The notes below the pieces were generated by a model. That model worked only from the letters and a program-made list of their open reading frames with translations, ran no database searches and had not been told where the DNA came from. Positions 43,431 to 51,289 of a stretch of DNA of 64,000 nt are shown in pieces. The stretch spans positions 868,001-932,000 of the forward strand of contig CAWGHW010000031.1 of the NCBI GenBank assembly GCA_963822485.1, read 5' to 3'. Source of the DNA: DASUBV01 sp963822485. Its GTDB lineage: Bacteria; Actinomycetota; Actinomycetes; Streptosporangiales; Streptosporangiaceae. How positions within the stretch are numbered: the first letter of the stretch is position 1; the number at the start of each line of letters is the position of its first letter. The translations under genes and the position numbers were made by a program.

Positions 43431-44120
43431 TCAGCCGCCTGCGGTGACCAGCGCTTCGTCGCCGATGGCGGTTCGGACTCGCAGCCTGGCCTGGTGCAGG
43501 CGGCTCTTAAAAGCGGCCTGGCCGACGCCGGCGATCTCGGCCGCCTCCTCGGTGGACAGTCCCTCGACGTCGCGCAACACGATCGCGGTGCGCAGCGGCG
43601 GCGGCAGCTCGGCCAGCGCGCGGGCCAGGGCCTGGCGCAGCTCGCTGGCCTCGGCCTGCCGGGCGGGCTCGAGCGCGGGCGCGTCAGGGAGCTGGAGTTC
43701 CTCGGGGCCGAGGGACAGGCCCGGGGGGCGCCGGGACCGCTTGTCCAGGGCGCGATTGGCCTCGTTCACGGCGATGCGGTAGAGCCAGGTGAAGTAGCTG
43801 GACCGGCCCTGGAAGCGGGAGATGCCCTGCCAGGCGCGCAGCATGACCTCCTGGGCCACGTCCTCGGCCTCGGCGCGGTCGCCGAGCAGGCGCAGCAGGA
43901 GCATGTACAGCCGGTCGGCGTAGGCGGCCGAGAGCTGCTCGAAAGCGCCCACGTCGCCGGCCTTGGCCCTGGCTAGCAGGGCGGCCTCGGTATTCGTGGC
44001 GCTGGGGTCGGCGAGGTCCGCGGCCACGGCCGAGCCAGCGCGATCGGACCCCGGGTCGGACCCCGGGCCTGAGCCCGGGGCCGCGGGCGGTGCGGCGCGT
44101 CGGCCGCGCCGCGATGGCAT
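43431..44120 (-). CDS. ECF RNA polymerase sigma factor
   Basis: 229 residues. Region 2 is FEQLSAAYADRLYMLLLRLLGDRAEAEDVAQEVMLRAWQGISRFQGRSSYFTWLYRIAVNEANRAL; region 4 is LPPPLRTAIVLRDVEGLSTEEAAEIAGVGQAAFKSRLHQARLRVRTAI. The start ATG (44120) overlaps the stop of the zinc-binding anti-sigma gene (TGATG), so the two are coupled, with the anti-sigma gene first. Confidence 0.93.
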   Translation of the reverse strand: MPSRRGRRAAPPAAPGSGPGSDPGSDRAGSAVAADLADPSATNTEAALLARAKAGDVGAFEQLSAAYADRLYMLLLRLLGDRAEAEDVAQEVMLRAWQGISRFQGRSSYFTWLYRIAVNEANRALDKRSRRPPGLSLGPEELQLPDAPALEPARQAEASELRQALARALAELPPPLRTAIVLRDVEGLSTEEAAEIAGVGQAAFKSRLHQARLRVRTAIGDEALVTAGG

Positions 44121-44374
44121 CACGCGGTCGGGCCGGCGGCCGCGGCCGGCCGGACGCGGTCAAAGATGGTGGCGGGCGCGCGCACGCCCGCCAGCCCGTC
44201 GAGCCCCTGAACCGCGTACAGGAGCGCGCGCATGGCGCGGATGCCGCGCCCGCAGTCCGCACAGTCCCGCGCGTGGCGGTCCAGGCGACGGCGGGCGCGG
44301 GGCGTCAGGTCTCCCTCGACGTAGTGCGAGAGATGCCGTTGCGACCACTGATGGTCAGCGATGAAGTTGCCCAT
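44120..44374 (-). CDS. ZAS-type zinc-binding anti-sigma factor
   Basis: 84 residues with LSHYVEGDLTPRARRRLDRHARDCADCGRGI, the HxxxCxxC zinc motif (His34, Cys38, Cys41) of redox-sensing RsrA-like proteins. ATG at 44374 follows GGAGG. It precedes and overlaps the sigma factor gene and lies 55 bases after msrB, so the three form one operon. It should sequester the ECF factor, perhaps released by oxidation. Confidence 0.88.
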   Translation of the reverse strand: MGNFIADHQWSQRHLSHYVEGDLTPRARRRLDRHARDCADCGRGIRAMRALLYAVQGLDGLAGVRAPATIFDRVRPAAAAGPTA

Positions 44375-44429
44375 CACGCCTCCCGAACCGGGCTGTCGCA
44401 GCCACGGTAGCGGGCCAGTGGTCCGCCGG

Positions 44430-44870
44430 TCAGCCGGCGTCCTGCTCGGCGGGCTCGAAGGCCAGCGAGCAGGAGTTGATGCAGTACCGGTCGCCCGTGG
44501 GGGACGGCCCGTCGTTGAAGACGTGCCCCAGGTGACCGCCACAGCGACGGCAGACGACCTCGGTGCGGTGCATGAACAGGGTGTTGTCGGGCCGCAGCTC
44601 GACCGCCTCGGCGACCGCGGGCTCGGTGAAGCTGGGCCACCCGGTGCCGGAGTCGAACTTGGCGTCCGAGCGGAACAGCTGGCTGCCACAGCCGGCGCAC
44701 CGGTAGTAGCCGTCCTCATGGTTGTGGACGTACTCACCGGTAAAGGGGTGCTCGGTGTGCGCCTGACGCAGCACGCTGTACTGCATCGGGGTCAGCTCCT
44801 CGCGCCACTGCTCGTCCGGCTTGGCGACATCGCGGACGGTGGTCTCGGTGCTGACGCGGGCCTTGCGCAT
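44430..44870 (-). CDS. msrB: Peptide methionine (R)-S-oxide reductase
   Basis: 146 residues with every MsrB landmark: two CxxC zinc pairs (RCAGCGS and CRRCGGH), SGTGWPSF, HLGHVFNDGP and the catalytic Cys in RYCINS. It repairs oxidised methionine in proteins using thioredoxin. ATG at 44870 follows AGAGGAA. It leads the operon that also encodes the anti-sigma and ECF factors, tying that regulon to oxidative stress. Confidence 0.96.
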   Translation of the reverse strand: MRKARVSTETTVRDVAKPDEQWREELTPMQYSVLRQAHTEHPFTGEYVHNHEDGYYRCAGCGSQLFRSDAKFDSGTGWPSFTEPAVAEAVELRPDNTLFMHRTEVVCRRCGGHLGHVFNDGPSPTGDRYCINSCSLAFEPAEQDAG

Positions 44871-44935
44871 CGGTTGGTTCCTCTCTCTTGGTCCTACAAC
44901 TGATTAGACCCGCGTCCGGTCCAAACGATTTTTCT

Positions 44936-44979
44936 GGGCTGGCGGGAGCTGGGCTGGCGGGAGCTGGGCTGGCGGGGAG
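44936..44979. repeat. 15-base tandem repeat, nearly three copies
   Basis: GGGCTGGCGGGAGCT is repeated head to tail upstream of msrB, outside its promoter core. Confidence 0.65.
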
Positions 44980-45144
44980 TCGGCGGGGCGGTGGCCCGGC
45001 TTCGACGACGGGGGCCGGTGCCTCGGATCGCCCTTTTAGCCTGATCCTATAAACCGTTATTTCCGGGCGAATGCCGCAGCATAGAGTGGGCTGTCTGTGC
45101 AAAATCGATTGCAAGGCGGCAAAATTCGGCGCATCCTTGGATAC

Positions 45145-45333
45145 ATGCACGAACAGCTCGCAGTGGTGCTTCACCACACGGGTGGCGCGGGCGGTCTCCT
45201 TCCATATCTGGTTGTGTTCGTGATCGGTGCGATCGTGGGGCGGCTATGGGGAAGAAGGGCCGGGCTAAGGCATCTGGGGGAAGCAGAGTTCCGCACACGC
45301 TGGGCTAACGTCCAGCGGCTGCGGCGCTGGTAA
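45145..45333 (+). CDS. Small single-pass membrane protein (tentative)
   Basis: 62 residues from ATG 45145, or 78 from a GTG at 45097. A helix (GGLLPYLVVFVIGAIVGRLWG) is followed by a basic tail (RRAGLRHLGEAEFRTRWANVQRLRRW). No Shine-Dalgarno sequence precedes the ATG; the preceding 100 bases are AT-rich and could hold a promoter. I know no family. Confidence 0.45.
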   Translation: MHEQLAVVLHHTGGAGGLLPYLVVFVIGAIVGRLWGRRAGLRHLGEAEFRTRWANVQRLRRW

Positions 45334-45366
45334 CAGGGGCGGCATCAGCTCGCTCCAGTGACCGAA

Positions 45367-45387
45367 TTTCCGTTGTTAAGACGGAAA
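45367..45387. promoter_or_regulatory. Inverted repeat in intergenic region
   Basis: TTTCCGT and ACGGAAA flank TGTTAAG. The surrounding 268 bases (45334-45601) hold no gene I can support. Confidence 0.35.
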
Positions 45388-45601
45388 ACGTCGTCGTCCA
45401 TTCGGCTATCGATGCGCGGGGCGCGGCAGTGCGGCGCGTGAGCGCGCTCACCATCACTACCGTGCCCCCGCCATTCCGGCCCCGGCGGCGAAATGGCGCA
45501 CTTCGCGCGGCGCTCTAGCTTCGTGCGCGATGCGGACAAGCGCCGAGGATTTCTTCACCGCGAGCCGAAATAGCTAACGAGGGTCCTTTAGGCGGCCGGC
45601 C

Positions 45602-47089
45602 TCAGGACGCGCCCGCGGTCTGCAACTCGATCATGTTGAGGCTGGTGCCCCGGCCGTCCTCGCGCAGGAGCAGCAGCGCGGTGATGACCGTCGCGATCAT
45701 CAGCCCGGCGCTGACTGCGAATCCGGCCCGGAAGCCGCCGGTCAGCGCGGCGGTGGCCGCGGTGTGCCCGGCGGCCAGTGCGTGGGCGGCCTGGAGGGTG
45801 ACGACCGTGGAGATGACGGCCAGGCCGAGCGCGCCGCCGAGCTGGCGGCTGACGTTGAGCAGGGCCGAGGCGATGCCGCTGCGCTCGGCGGGCACGCCGG
45901 ACATGGCCGCCACCGAGGTCGGGATGAGCACCAGCCCGGCTCCGAGGCCGACGATGACCTCGGGGACGATCAGGTTGGTGAGCAGTTGCCCGGACACCGG
46001 CAGCCGGGCCAGCAGGAACATGCCGCCGAACGCGACCAGCGACCCGGCCGCCGTGGTGAACCGGACGCCGATCCGCGACACCACCGCCGGTCCGGCCCCG
46101 GCCGAGACGAGGATGGACAGGCCGAGCGGGATGTAGGCCAGGCCGGTGCGCAGCGCCGAGTAGCCGAGTACCTGCTGCTGGTAGAGCGTGGTCGAGTAGA
46201 ACATCGCGAAGATCGCGCTGCTCAGCAGGGCGGAGACCAGGTTGGAGCCGGCCACCGAGCGGTTCCGCCACAGGGCCAGCGGCATCAGCGGGTCGCGGGC
46301 CGTGAAGCGCTCGTGCGCGAGGAAGCCGGCCAGCAGGATGGCCGCCCCGGCCAGCAGCGCGATGGTGCGGGCCGAGCCCCACGGATGCGTCTGCGTCTGC
46401 ACGATGGCGTAGGCCAGCAGGCTGGCCGCCCCGGTGGCGGTCAGCGCCCCGATGAGGTCGAACCGGCGGCCCGCCCCACTCAGCCGTCCGGCTGGCCGGT
46501 CCGTCGGCAGGTAGCGCAGCGCGGCGGCGATGACCACCGCGCCGACCGGGATGTTGATGAAGAAGATCCACCGCCAGCCGGCGGCCGAGACCAGCAGCCC
46601 GCCCGCGATCAGGCCGAGCGTGCCCGCCACCGCGGAGACGCCGCCCCAGACCGCGAAGGCCCGGTTGCGGGCAGGCCCGGCCGGGAAGACGGAGCTCAGC
46701 ATGGCCAGGGTCATGGGGACCACGAACGCGGCGCCCAGCCCCTCGGCGGCCCTGGTGATGATCATGACGGTCTCGTTCGGGGCCAGCGCCGAGGCCAGTG
46801 AGGCGGCAGTGAACAGGGCCGTCCCGGCCAGCAGCACGCGGCGGCGGCCGAGCAGGTCCCCGGCCCGGCCGGCCAGCAGCAGGAACCCGCCGAACGGGAC
46901 CATGTAGGCGTTCACCATCCAGGCCAGGCCGCCCTCGGAGAAGTGCAGGGCCGTCCGGATGGTCGGCATCGCCACGTTGACCACGGTGACGTCGATGGTG
47001 TCCAGCAGCGCGGCCAGGCAGAGCACGACCAGCGCGATGACGTGCCGCCGCGTCCAGGCGAACGCGGCCGGCGGAGCGGGTGAAGCCAT
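45602..47089 (-). CDS. MFS exporter of the DHA2 (EmrB/QacA, 14-helix) family
   Basis: 495 residues with 14 predicted helices. Motifs: LAALLDTIDVTVVNVAMPTI (helix 1, DHA2 motif), GRAGDLLGRRRVLLAG (motif A), ITRAAEGLGAAFVVPMTLAML and GGVSAVAGTLGLIAGGLL (motif C). It should extrude drugs or metabolites with protons. ATG at 47089 has AGGAGG seven bases upstream. The promoter is flanked by two TetR-like operators, but no TetR gene is adjacent. Confidence 0.93.
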   Translation of the reverse strand: MASPAPPAAFAWTRRHVIALVVLCLAALLDTIDVTVVNVAMPTIRTALHFSEGGLAWMVNAYMVPFGGFLLLAGRAGDLLGRRRVLLAGTALFTAASLASALAPNETVMIITRAAEGLGAAFVVPMTLAMLSSVFPAGPARNRAFAVWGGVSAVAGTLGLIAGGLLVSAAGWRWIFFINIPVGAVVIAAALRYLPTDRPAGRLSGAGRRFDLIGALTATGAASLLAYAIVQTQTHPWGSARTIALLAGAAILLAGFLAHERFTARDPLMPLALWRNRSVAGSNLVSALLSSAIFAMFYSTTLYQQQVLGYSALRTGLAYIPLGLSILVSAGAGPAVVSRIGVRFTTAAGSLVAFGGMFLLARLPVSGQLLTNLIVPEVIVGLGAGLVLIPTSVAAMSGVPAERSGIASALLNVSRQLGGALGLAVISTVVTLQAAHALAAGHTAATAALTGGFRAGFAVSAGLMIATVITALLLLREDGRGTSLNMIELQTAGAS

Positions 47090-47102
47090 GAGAATCCTCC
47101 TA

Positions 47103-47148
47103 CTGATCGCTCAGTAAGTGTGATCCTATGAACTTACTGAGCGATCAG
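47103..47148. promoter_or_regulatory. Paired TetR-type operators in inverted orientation
   Basis: CTGATCGCTCAGTAAGT (47103-47119) and its exact complement (47132-47148) are 12 bases apart. Each copy is itself a palindrome, ACTGA-TCGC-TCAGT. They bracket a TAGGAT box on the minus strand for the MFS gene. Confidence 0.75.
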
Positions 47149-47157
47149 CAAGGGGGG

Positions 47158-47646
47158 TCAGCCGGTCGTCTGGGCCAGGGCCTCCCGCCAGGCCGCCACG
47201 TCCACGAAGTGGTTGTCGAAGCGCTCCTGGCTGTCCAGGATCTCCTGCGGGCTGGCCTGGCCCTTGATGACCCGGTCGGCGAGCCGGAAGTACCCGAAGC
47301 GGTCCAGCGCGGCGGGCGCGAACGTGATCAGCACGTCGGCCCCGGTGTCCGGCGCCGCCGCGAACGCGTGCGGCATCAGCCGCGGCACGGCCAGGAAGTC
47401 GCCCTCGGCCAGGGCGATCACCTGGTCCCCGGCCAGGGCCCGCAGCGCGCCGCCCAGGACGAAGAAGATCTCGGCCGAGTCGCGGTGGTAGTGCGGCGGC
47501 GGGCCGCCGGCGCCGGGGCCGAGCCGGGTCCGGCTGGCGCTGACGGCGCCGTCGGTAGTGGCGAAGTCGGCGAGCAGGGTGATCCGGGACGGCCCGCCGC
47601 CGAGCTCCTCGGCGTCCGCGGCCCGGACCAGGGCTGGTGCAGTCAT
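47158..47646 (-). CDS. Cupin-domain protein
   Basis: 162 residues with cupin motif 1 (GGPPPHYHRDSAEIFFVLGGAL: two His and a Glu for the metal) and motif 2 (GDFLAVPRLMPHAFAAAP). ATG at 47646 follows AGAGGAGG. It diverges from a MarR gene that probably controls it, and ends ten bases before the MFS operators. Confidence 0.9.
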   Translation of the reverse strand: MTAPALVRAADAEELGGGPSRITLLADFATTDGAVSASRTRLGPGAGGPPPHYHRDSAEIFFVLGGALRALAGDQVIALAEGDFLAVPRLMPHAFAAAPDTGADVLITFAPAALDRFGYFRLADRVIKGQASPQEILDSQERFDNHFVDVAAWREALAQTTG

Positions 47647-47665
47647 CAGTGCCTCCTCTAACTAG

Positions 47666-47692
47666 TTCGTCTTCTGATAGTACGACGACGAA
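47666..47692. promoter_or_regulatory. Candidate MarR operator
   Basis: TTCGTC and GACGAA, 15 bases apart, lie between the divergent cupin and MarR genes. Confidence 0.4.
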
Positions 47693-47708
47693 TTATTTTT
47701 TCTCAAAC

Positions 47709-47722
47709 TAGACTCGGTTTCG
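47709..47722 (+). promoter_or_regulatory. Leaderless -10 box (TAGACT)
   Basis: TAGACT (47709-47714) is followed by seven bases and the GTG of the MarR gene. Confidence 0.45.
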
Positions 47723-48237
47723 TGGCGAGCGGCACGGAGGAACGGGATCAGGCCCCGCGGGATCAGATGGACCTGATCCTGGCGCAGTGGCGCCGAGAGC
47801 GACCCGACCTCGACCTGTCGCCGATCGGGGTGTTCGGGCGGATCGGCCAGCTGGCCGGGCTGCTCGGGCCGCCGGTGGAGGCGGTGCTGGCCCGGCACGG
47901 GCTCGGCGCGGGCGAGTTCGACGTGCTGACGGCGCTGCGCCGGGCCGGGGCGCCGTGCAAGCCCTCGCAGCTCTCGGACCTGCTGATGATGTCGCGGGCC
48001 GGGATGACCTCCCGGCTGGACCGGCTGGAGCGGGCGGGCTGGATCGAGCGCCGCCTGGACCCGGCGGACCGCCGCAGCCTGCGCATCACGCTGACCGACA
48101 CCGGCCGGGCGCTGATCGACACCACGCTGACCGAGCACGCGGCGACCCTGGCCGCTCTGATCGCGCCGCTGGACGACGGCGAGGTCACGGCGCTGGAGAA
48201 CGGGCTGCGGCGGCTGATCCTGGCCCTTGACCGCTAG
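47722..48237 (+). CDS. MarR-family transcriptional regulator
   Basis: 171 residues: LGAGEFDVLTALRRAGAPCKPSQLSDLLMMSRAGMTSRLDRLERAGWIERRLDPADRRSLRITLTDTG is a complete MarR winged helix. GTG start set by the upstream TAGACT box. Its stop overlaps the end of the convergent XRE gene. Probable regulator of the divergent cupin gene. Confidence 0.94.
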   Translation: MASGTEERDQAPRDQMDLILAQWRRERPDLDLSPIGVFGRIGQLAGLLGPPVEAVLARHGLGAGEFDVLTALRRAGAPCKPSQLSDLLMMSRAGMTSRLDRLERAGWIERRLDPADRRSLRITLTDTGRALIDTTLTEHAATLAALIAPLDDGEVTALENGLRRLILALDR

Positions 48238-48803
48238 GCATTCTCACTGATGAGAACGGCCTTGGTGCTGGGCTCCAGGGCCCGGAAGACGTGCGGGACG
48301 TCGGCCGGGTAGGCGGTGTAGTCGCCCGGCCCGAGCTCGAACGGCTCGTCGGCCAGGCCGACCAGGGCCCGGCCGGTGCTGAGCACCACGTGCTCGACCA
48401 CGCCGGGCAGGTGCGGCTCGGAGGTGCGCTGGCGGCCGGGCTCGGCGGCGATGAAGTAGATGTCCCGCCGCGCTCCCGGCGGGCAGGCGGCCAGCAGGGT
48501 GGCCCGGTACTCGGCCTGGGCCGAGGACACGGCCGGCCCCTCGCCGGCCCGGATCAGCTGGGGCCGGGGCGCGGGCGGGTCGACCAGCCGGGAGAACGGC
48601 GCGTCCAGCGCGATGCACAGCGCCCACAGGGTCTCCAGGCTGGGGTTGCCGATGCCCGCCTCGAGCTGGGACAGCGTGGACTTGGACAGGCCGGCCTGCC
48701 GGGCGATCTCGCTCAGGCTCAGGCCAGTGCGGCGGCGCTCGCGGCGCAGCGAGGCCGCGATCACCTCCATGGAGGCCCGGGCGTGCGCGTCTGGTGTGGT
48801 CAT
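48234..48803 (-). CDS. XRE-family regulator with C-terminal cupin domain
   Basis: 189 residues. HTH: IAASLRRERRRTGLSLSEIARQAGLSKSTLSQLEAGIGNPSLETLWALCIALDAPFSRL. The cupin part (EPHLPGVVEHVVLSTGRALVG, LGPGDYTAYPADVPHVFRAL) binds a small ligand in this family. It diverges from azlCD and is the probable local regulator, as is common for such pairs. Confidence 0.94.
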   Translation of the reverse strand: MTTPDAHARASMEVIAASLRRERRRTGLSLSEIARQAGLSKSTLSQLEAGIGNPSLETLWALCIALDAPFSRLVDPPAPRPQLIRAGEGPAVSSAQAEYRATLLAACPPGARRDIYFIAAEPGRQRTSEPHLPGVVEHVVLSTGRALVGLADEPFELGPGDYTAYPADVPHVFRALEPSTKAVLISENA

Positions 48804-48824
48804 CGGTTCGCTCCATCGTCCATG

Positions 48825-48842
48825 CGTTCGCCTTGACGAACG
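48825..48842. promoter_or_regulatory. Operator dyad between XRE regulator and azlC
   Basis: CGTTCG and CGAACG, six bases apart, lie in the 66-base divergent gap. A 14-base direct repeat (CGTCCATGCGTTCG) occurs at 48817 and again over the azlC start. Confidence 0.55.
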
Positions 48843-48869
48843 CCTGGGGTTCGTTTCACTATAACGTCC

Positions 48870-49544
48870 ATGCGTTCGATGTGGAGAACACTGGATCGCG
48901 ACGTGATCCGCGGCATCGCGGTCATCTGCCTGTCCGTGGCGGTCATCGGCGTCTCCTACGGCGCGGTCGCGGTGACCTCGGGGTTCCCGATCTGGGTGCC
49001 AGTGGCGACGGCGGTGCTGGTGCTGGCGGGCTCGTCGGAGTTCCTGTTCGTCGGCATCATCGCGGCGGGTGGCAGCCCGGTGGCAGCGGTGCTGGCCGGG
49101 CTGCTGGTCAACGCGCGGCACATCACCTACGGGCTGACCGTCTCCGACGTGGTCGGCTCGGGCTGGCGCCGGCTGGCCGGGACGCACCTGATGAACGACG
49201 AGAGCGTGGTCCTGGCCCTGGCCCAGCGGGATCCGGCCGGCCGCCGGGCCGCCTACTGGCTCTGCGGCGCCGGGGTCCTGCTCTGCTGGCCGGCGGGCGC
49301 TCTGGCCGGGGCGCTGGCCGGGGGCGCGCTGAGCAACCCGGACGCGCTGGGCCTGGACGCGATGTTCCCGGCCGCGATCCTGGCCCTGATCCTCCCGGCG
49401 CTGCGGAAACCCGGCTCGCGGTACGCCGCGATCGCGGGGGCGGCCATCGCGCTGGCCGCCGCGCCGTTCCTGCCGCCGGGGCTGCCCGAGTTGCTGGCGC
49501 TGGGCGGCCTGGCGCTCACCGTGCGACGGCGGGTGACGGCATGA
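48870..49544 (+). CDS. azlC: AzlC-family amino-acid exporter, large subunit
   Basis: 224 residues, about seven helices: VIRGIAVICLSVAVIGVSYGAVAVTSGFPIWVPVATAVLVLAGSSEFLFVGIIAAGG and LLVNARHITYGLTVSDVVG are typical of AzlC, the large subunit of branched-chain amino-acid exporters. Its stop overlaps the azlD start (ATGA). Divergent XRE-cupin regulator upstream. Confidence 0.93.
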   Translation: MRSMWRTLDRDVIRGIAVICLSVAVIGVSYGAVAVTSGFPIWVPVATAVLVLAGSSEFLFVGIIAAGGSPVAAVLAGLLVNARHITYGLTVSDVVGSGWRRLAGTHLMNDESVVLALAQRDPAGRRAAYWLCGAGVLLCWPAGALAGALAGGALSNPDALGLDAMFPAAILALILPALRKPGSRYAAIAGAAIALAAAPFLPPGLPELLALGGLALTVRRRVTA

Positions 49545-49867
49545 CCGGCGACACGATCGGCCTGATCGTGGCCATCGCGGCCCTGGCCGGCGGGACGTTC
49601 GCGATCCGGCTGGCCGGCCCGGTGCTGCGGGCCAGGATCGAGTTCTCGCCCCGGATGGTGGCGCTGCTGGAGACCGCCGCGGTGGTGGTGCTGGCCGCGC
49701 TGGTCGCGATCACCGCGCTGACCTCCGGGCACGGCTTCGCCGGGGTGGCCCGGCCGGCCGGGGTGGTGACGGGCGGGGTGCTCGCGGCCCGCGGGGCGCC
49801 GTTCTTCGTGGTCGTGCTGGCGGCGGCCGCCTGCACGGCACTGCTGCACTGGCTGCATATCCCCTGA
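49541..49867 (+). CDS. azlD: AzlD-family small subunit
   Basis: 108 residues, four helices (TIGLIVAIAALAGGTFAIRLAGPVL, MVALLETAAVVVLAALVAITAL, VVTGGVLAARGAPFFVVVLAAAACTALL), the AzlD pattern. The start overlaps the azlC stop by four bases, so the two subunits are made together. Confidence 0.92.
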   Translation: MTGDTIGLIVAIAALAGGTFAIRLAGPVLRARIEFSPRMVALLETAAVVVLAALVAITALTSGHGFAGVARPAGVVTGGVLAARGAPFFVVVLAAAACTALLHWLHIP

Positions 49868-49928
49868 ATGGCAGGACGGCGGCCGCCCGCGCGTTTGTAT
49901 TGTCGAAGGCGTCACTGGGAGGCAACCG

Positions 49929-51122
49929 ATGAGCGTACTGGGCTGGGGCATCTTCGTCCTGGCGGTGGCGATCTCGCTGAGCGTGCACGAGGCCGGGCAC
50001 TTCCTGACCGCCAAGGCGTTCGGGATGAAGGCGACGCGGTTCTTCATCGGCATCGGGCCGACGGTGTGGTCGATGCGGCGCGGCGAGACCGAGTACGGCG
50101 TCAAGGCGATCCCGTTCGGCGCCTTCGTCAAGGTGGTCGGGATGACGTCGCTGGACGAGGTGGACCCGGCCGACGAGCCGCGCTCCATGCGCCGCCAGCC
50201 GCGCTGGCAGCGCGCGGTGGTGATGGCCGGCGGCTCGGTCATGCAGTTCGTGCTGGCCTTCGCGCTGCTGGCGGGCCTGGCCCTGGGCGTCGGCCTGGAG
50301 AACGACAACACCGCCCAGCTCGGGGCGATCGGCGCCTGCGTGCCGGCCAGCACCAGGGCGCTGGACCACGGGACCTGCGCCGCGCACGCCGCGGCCTCGC
50401 CGGCCGAGGCGGCCGGGCTGCAGGCCGGGGACCAGGTCGTGGCGTTTGACGGCCGCGCGGTGCACACCTGGACCCAGCTGAGCCGGGCCATCCAGCGGGC
50501 CCCGGCTGGCCGCGCGGTGCCGATCCAGGTGCTGCGCGGCGGCCGGCGGGTGACCCTGCACGCGGTGCTGGCCACCGTCGCGGGGCGGTCCGGCGCCTAC
50601 CTGGGCGTCTCGCCGGCGGCGGTGTTCCAGACCGTCGGCCCGGCCGGCGCGGCCGAGTACGCGGGCCGGACGTTCGGAGGGATCCTGGCCGGCTCGGCCC
50701 GGGTGGTGGAGTCCATTCCGGCGGCCATTCCTGACCTGTTCTCGGCCAACCGGGCCCACACGGCCGGCGGCCAGCTGACCAGCCTGGTCGGCGCGGGCGA
50801 GGTGACCAGCTCGGTGGTCTCCGCTCACGTGGGCTGGCAGCTCAAGACGGCCTACGTGCTGCTGATCATCGCCTCGCTGAACATCTTCCTGGGCGCGTTC
50901 AACCTGCTGCCGCTGCTCCCGCTGGACGGCGGCCACCTGATCGTCATCGGCTTCGAGCGGCTGCGCGCGTGGCTGGCCCGGCTGCGCGGCCGGGCCGACC
51001 CCGGCCTGGCCGACCTGAGCCGGCTGGTCCCGGTCAGCCTGGCCGTCTTCGCGGTCCTGGTGGCGTTCAGCCTGGTGCTGATCCTGGCCGACATCGTCAA
51101 CCCGGTGGGCGCCGGCCTGTAG
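49929..51122 (+). CDS. M50 site-2 metalloprotease (Rip1/RseP-like)
   Basis: 397 residues. Zinc motif HEAGH near residue 21 in the first helix; a PDZ domain (ASPAEAAGLQAGDQVVAFDGRAV, about residues 155-220); and the second zinc motif in FNLLPLLPLDGGH. These intramembrane proteases cut anti-sigma factors or signal-peptide remnants. In most actinobacteria the orthologue lies with dxr and gcpE; here neither is adjacent, so it may be a paralogue. GGAGG precedes the ATG. Confidence 0.93.
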   Translation: MSVLGWGIFVLAVAISLSVHEAGHFLTAKAFGMKATRFFIGIGPTVWSMRRGETEYGVKAIPFGAFVKVVGMTSLDEVDPADEPRSMRRQPRWQRAVVMAGGSVMQFVLAFALLAGLALGVGLENDNTAQLGAIGACVPASTRALDHGTCAAHAAASPAEAAGLQAGDQVVAFDGRAVHTWTQLSRAIQRAPAGRAVPIQVLRGGRRVTLHAVLATVAGRSGAYLGVSPAAVFQTVGPAGAAEYAGRTFGGILAGSARVVESIPAAIPDLFSANRAHTAGGQLTSLVGAGEVTSSVVSAHVGWQLKTAYVLLIIASLNIFLGAFNLLPLLPLDGGHLIVIGFERLRAWLARLRGRADPGLADLSRLVPVSLAVFAVLVAFSLVLILADIVNPVGAGL

Positions 51123-51289
51123 GGCCCGCTTTGCGGGCTTACTGGCCGCTTCCACCCTGGACGCGCCCCGGCTGACCCGTGGTTTCCCGCTGCGCTGTCG
51201 GCGGGCGGTGCCATGCTGGGAATTACCGCGGGGCCGCGGGCCAGGGGCGGCGGCTGGGCTCCGCTACGTCAGCTACGGGAGGGAACACG

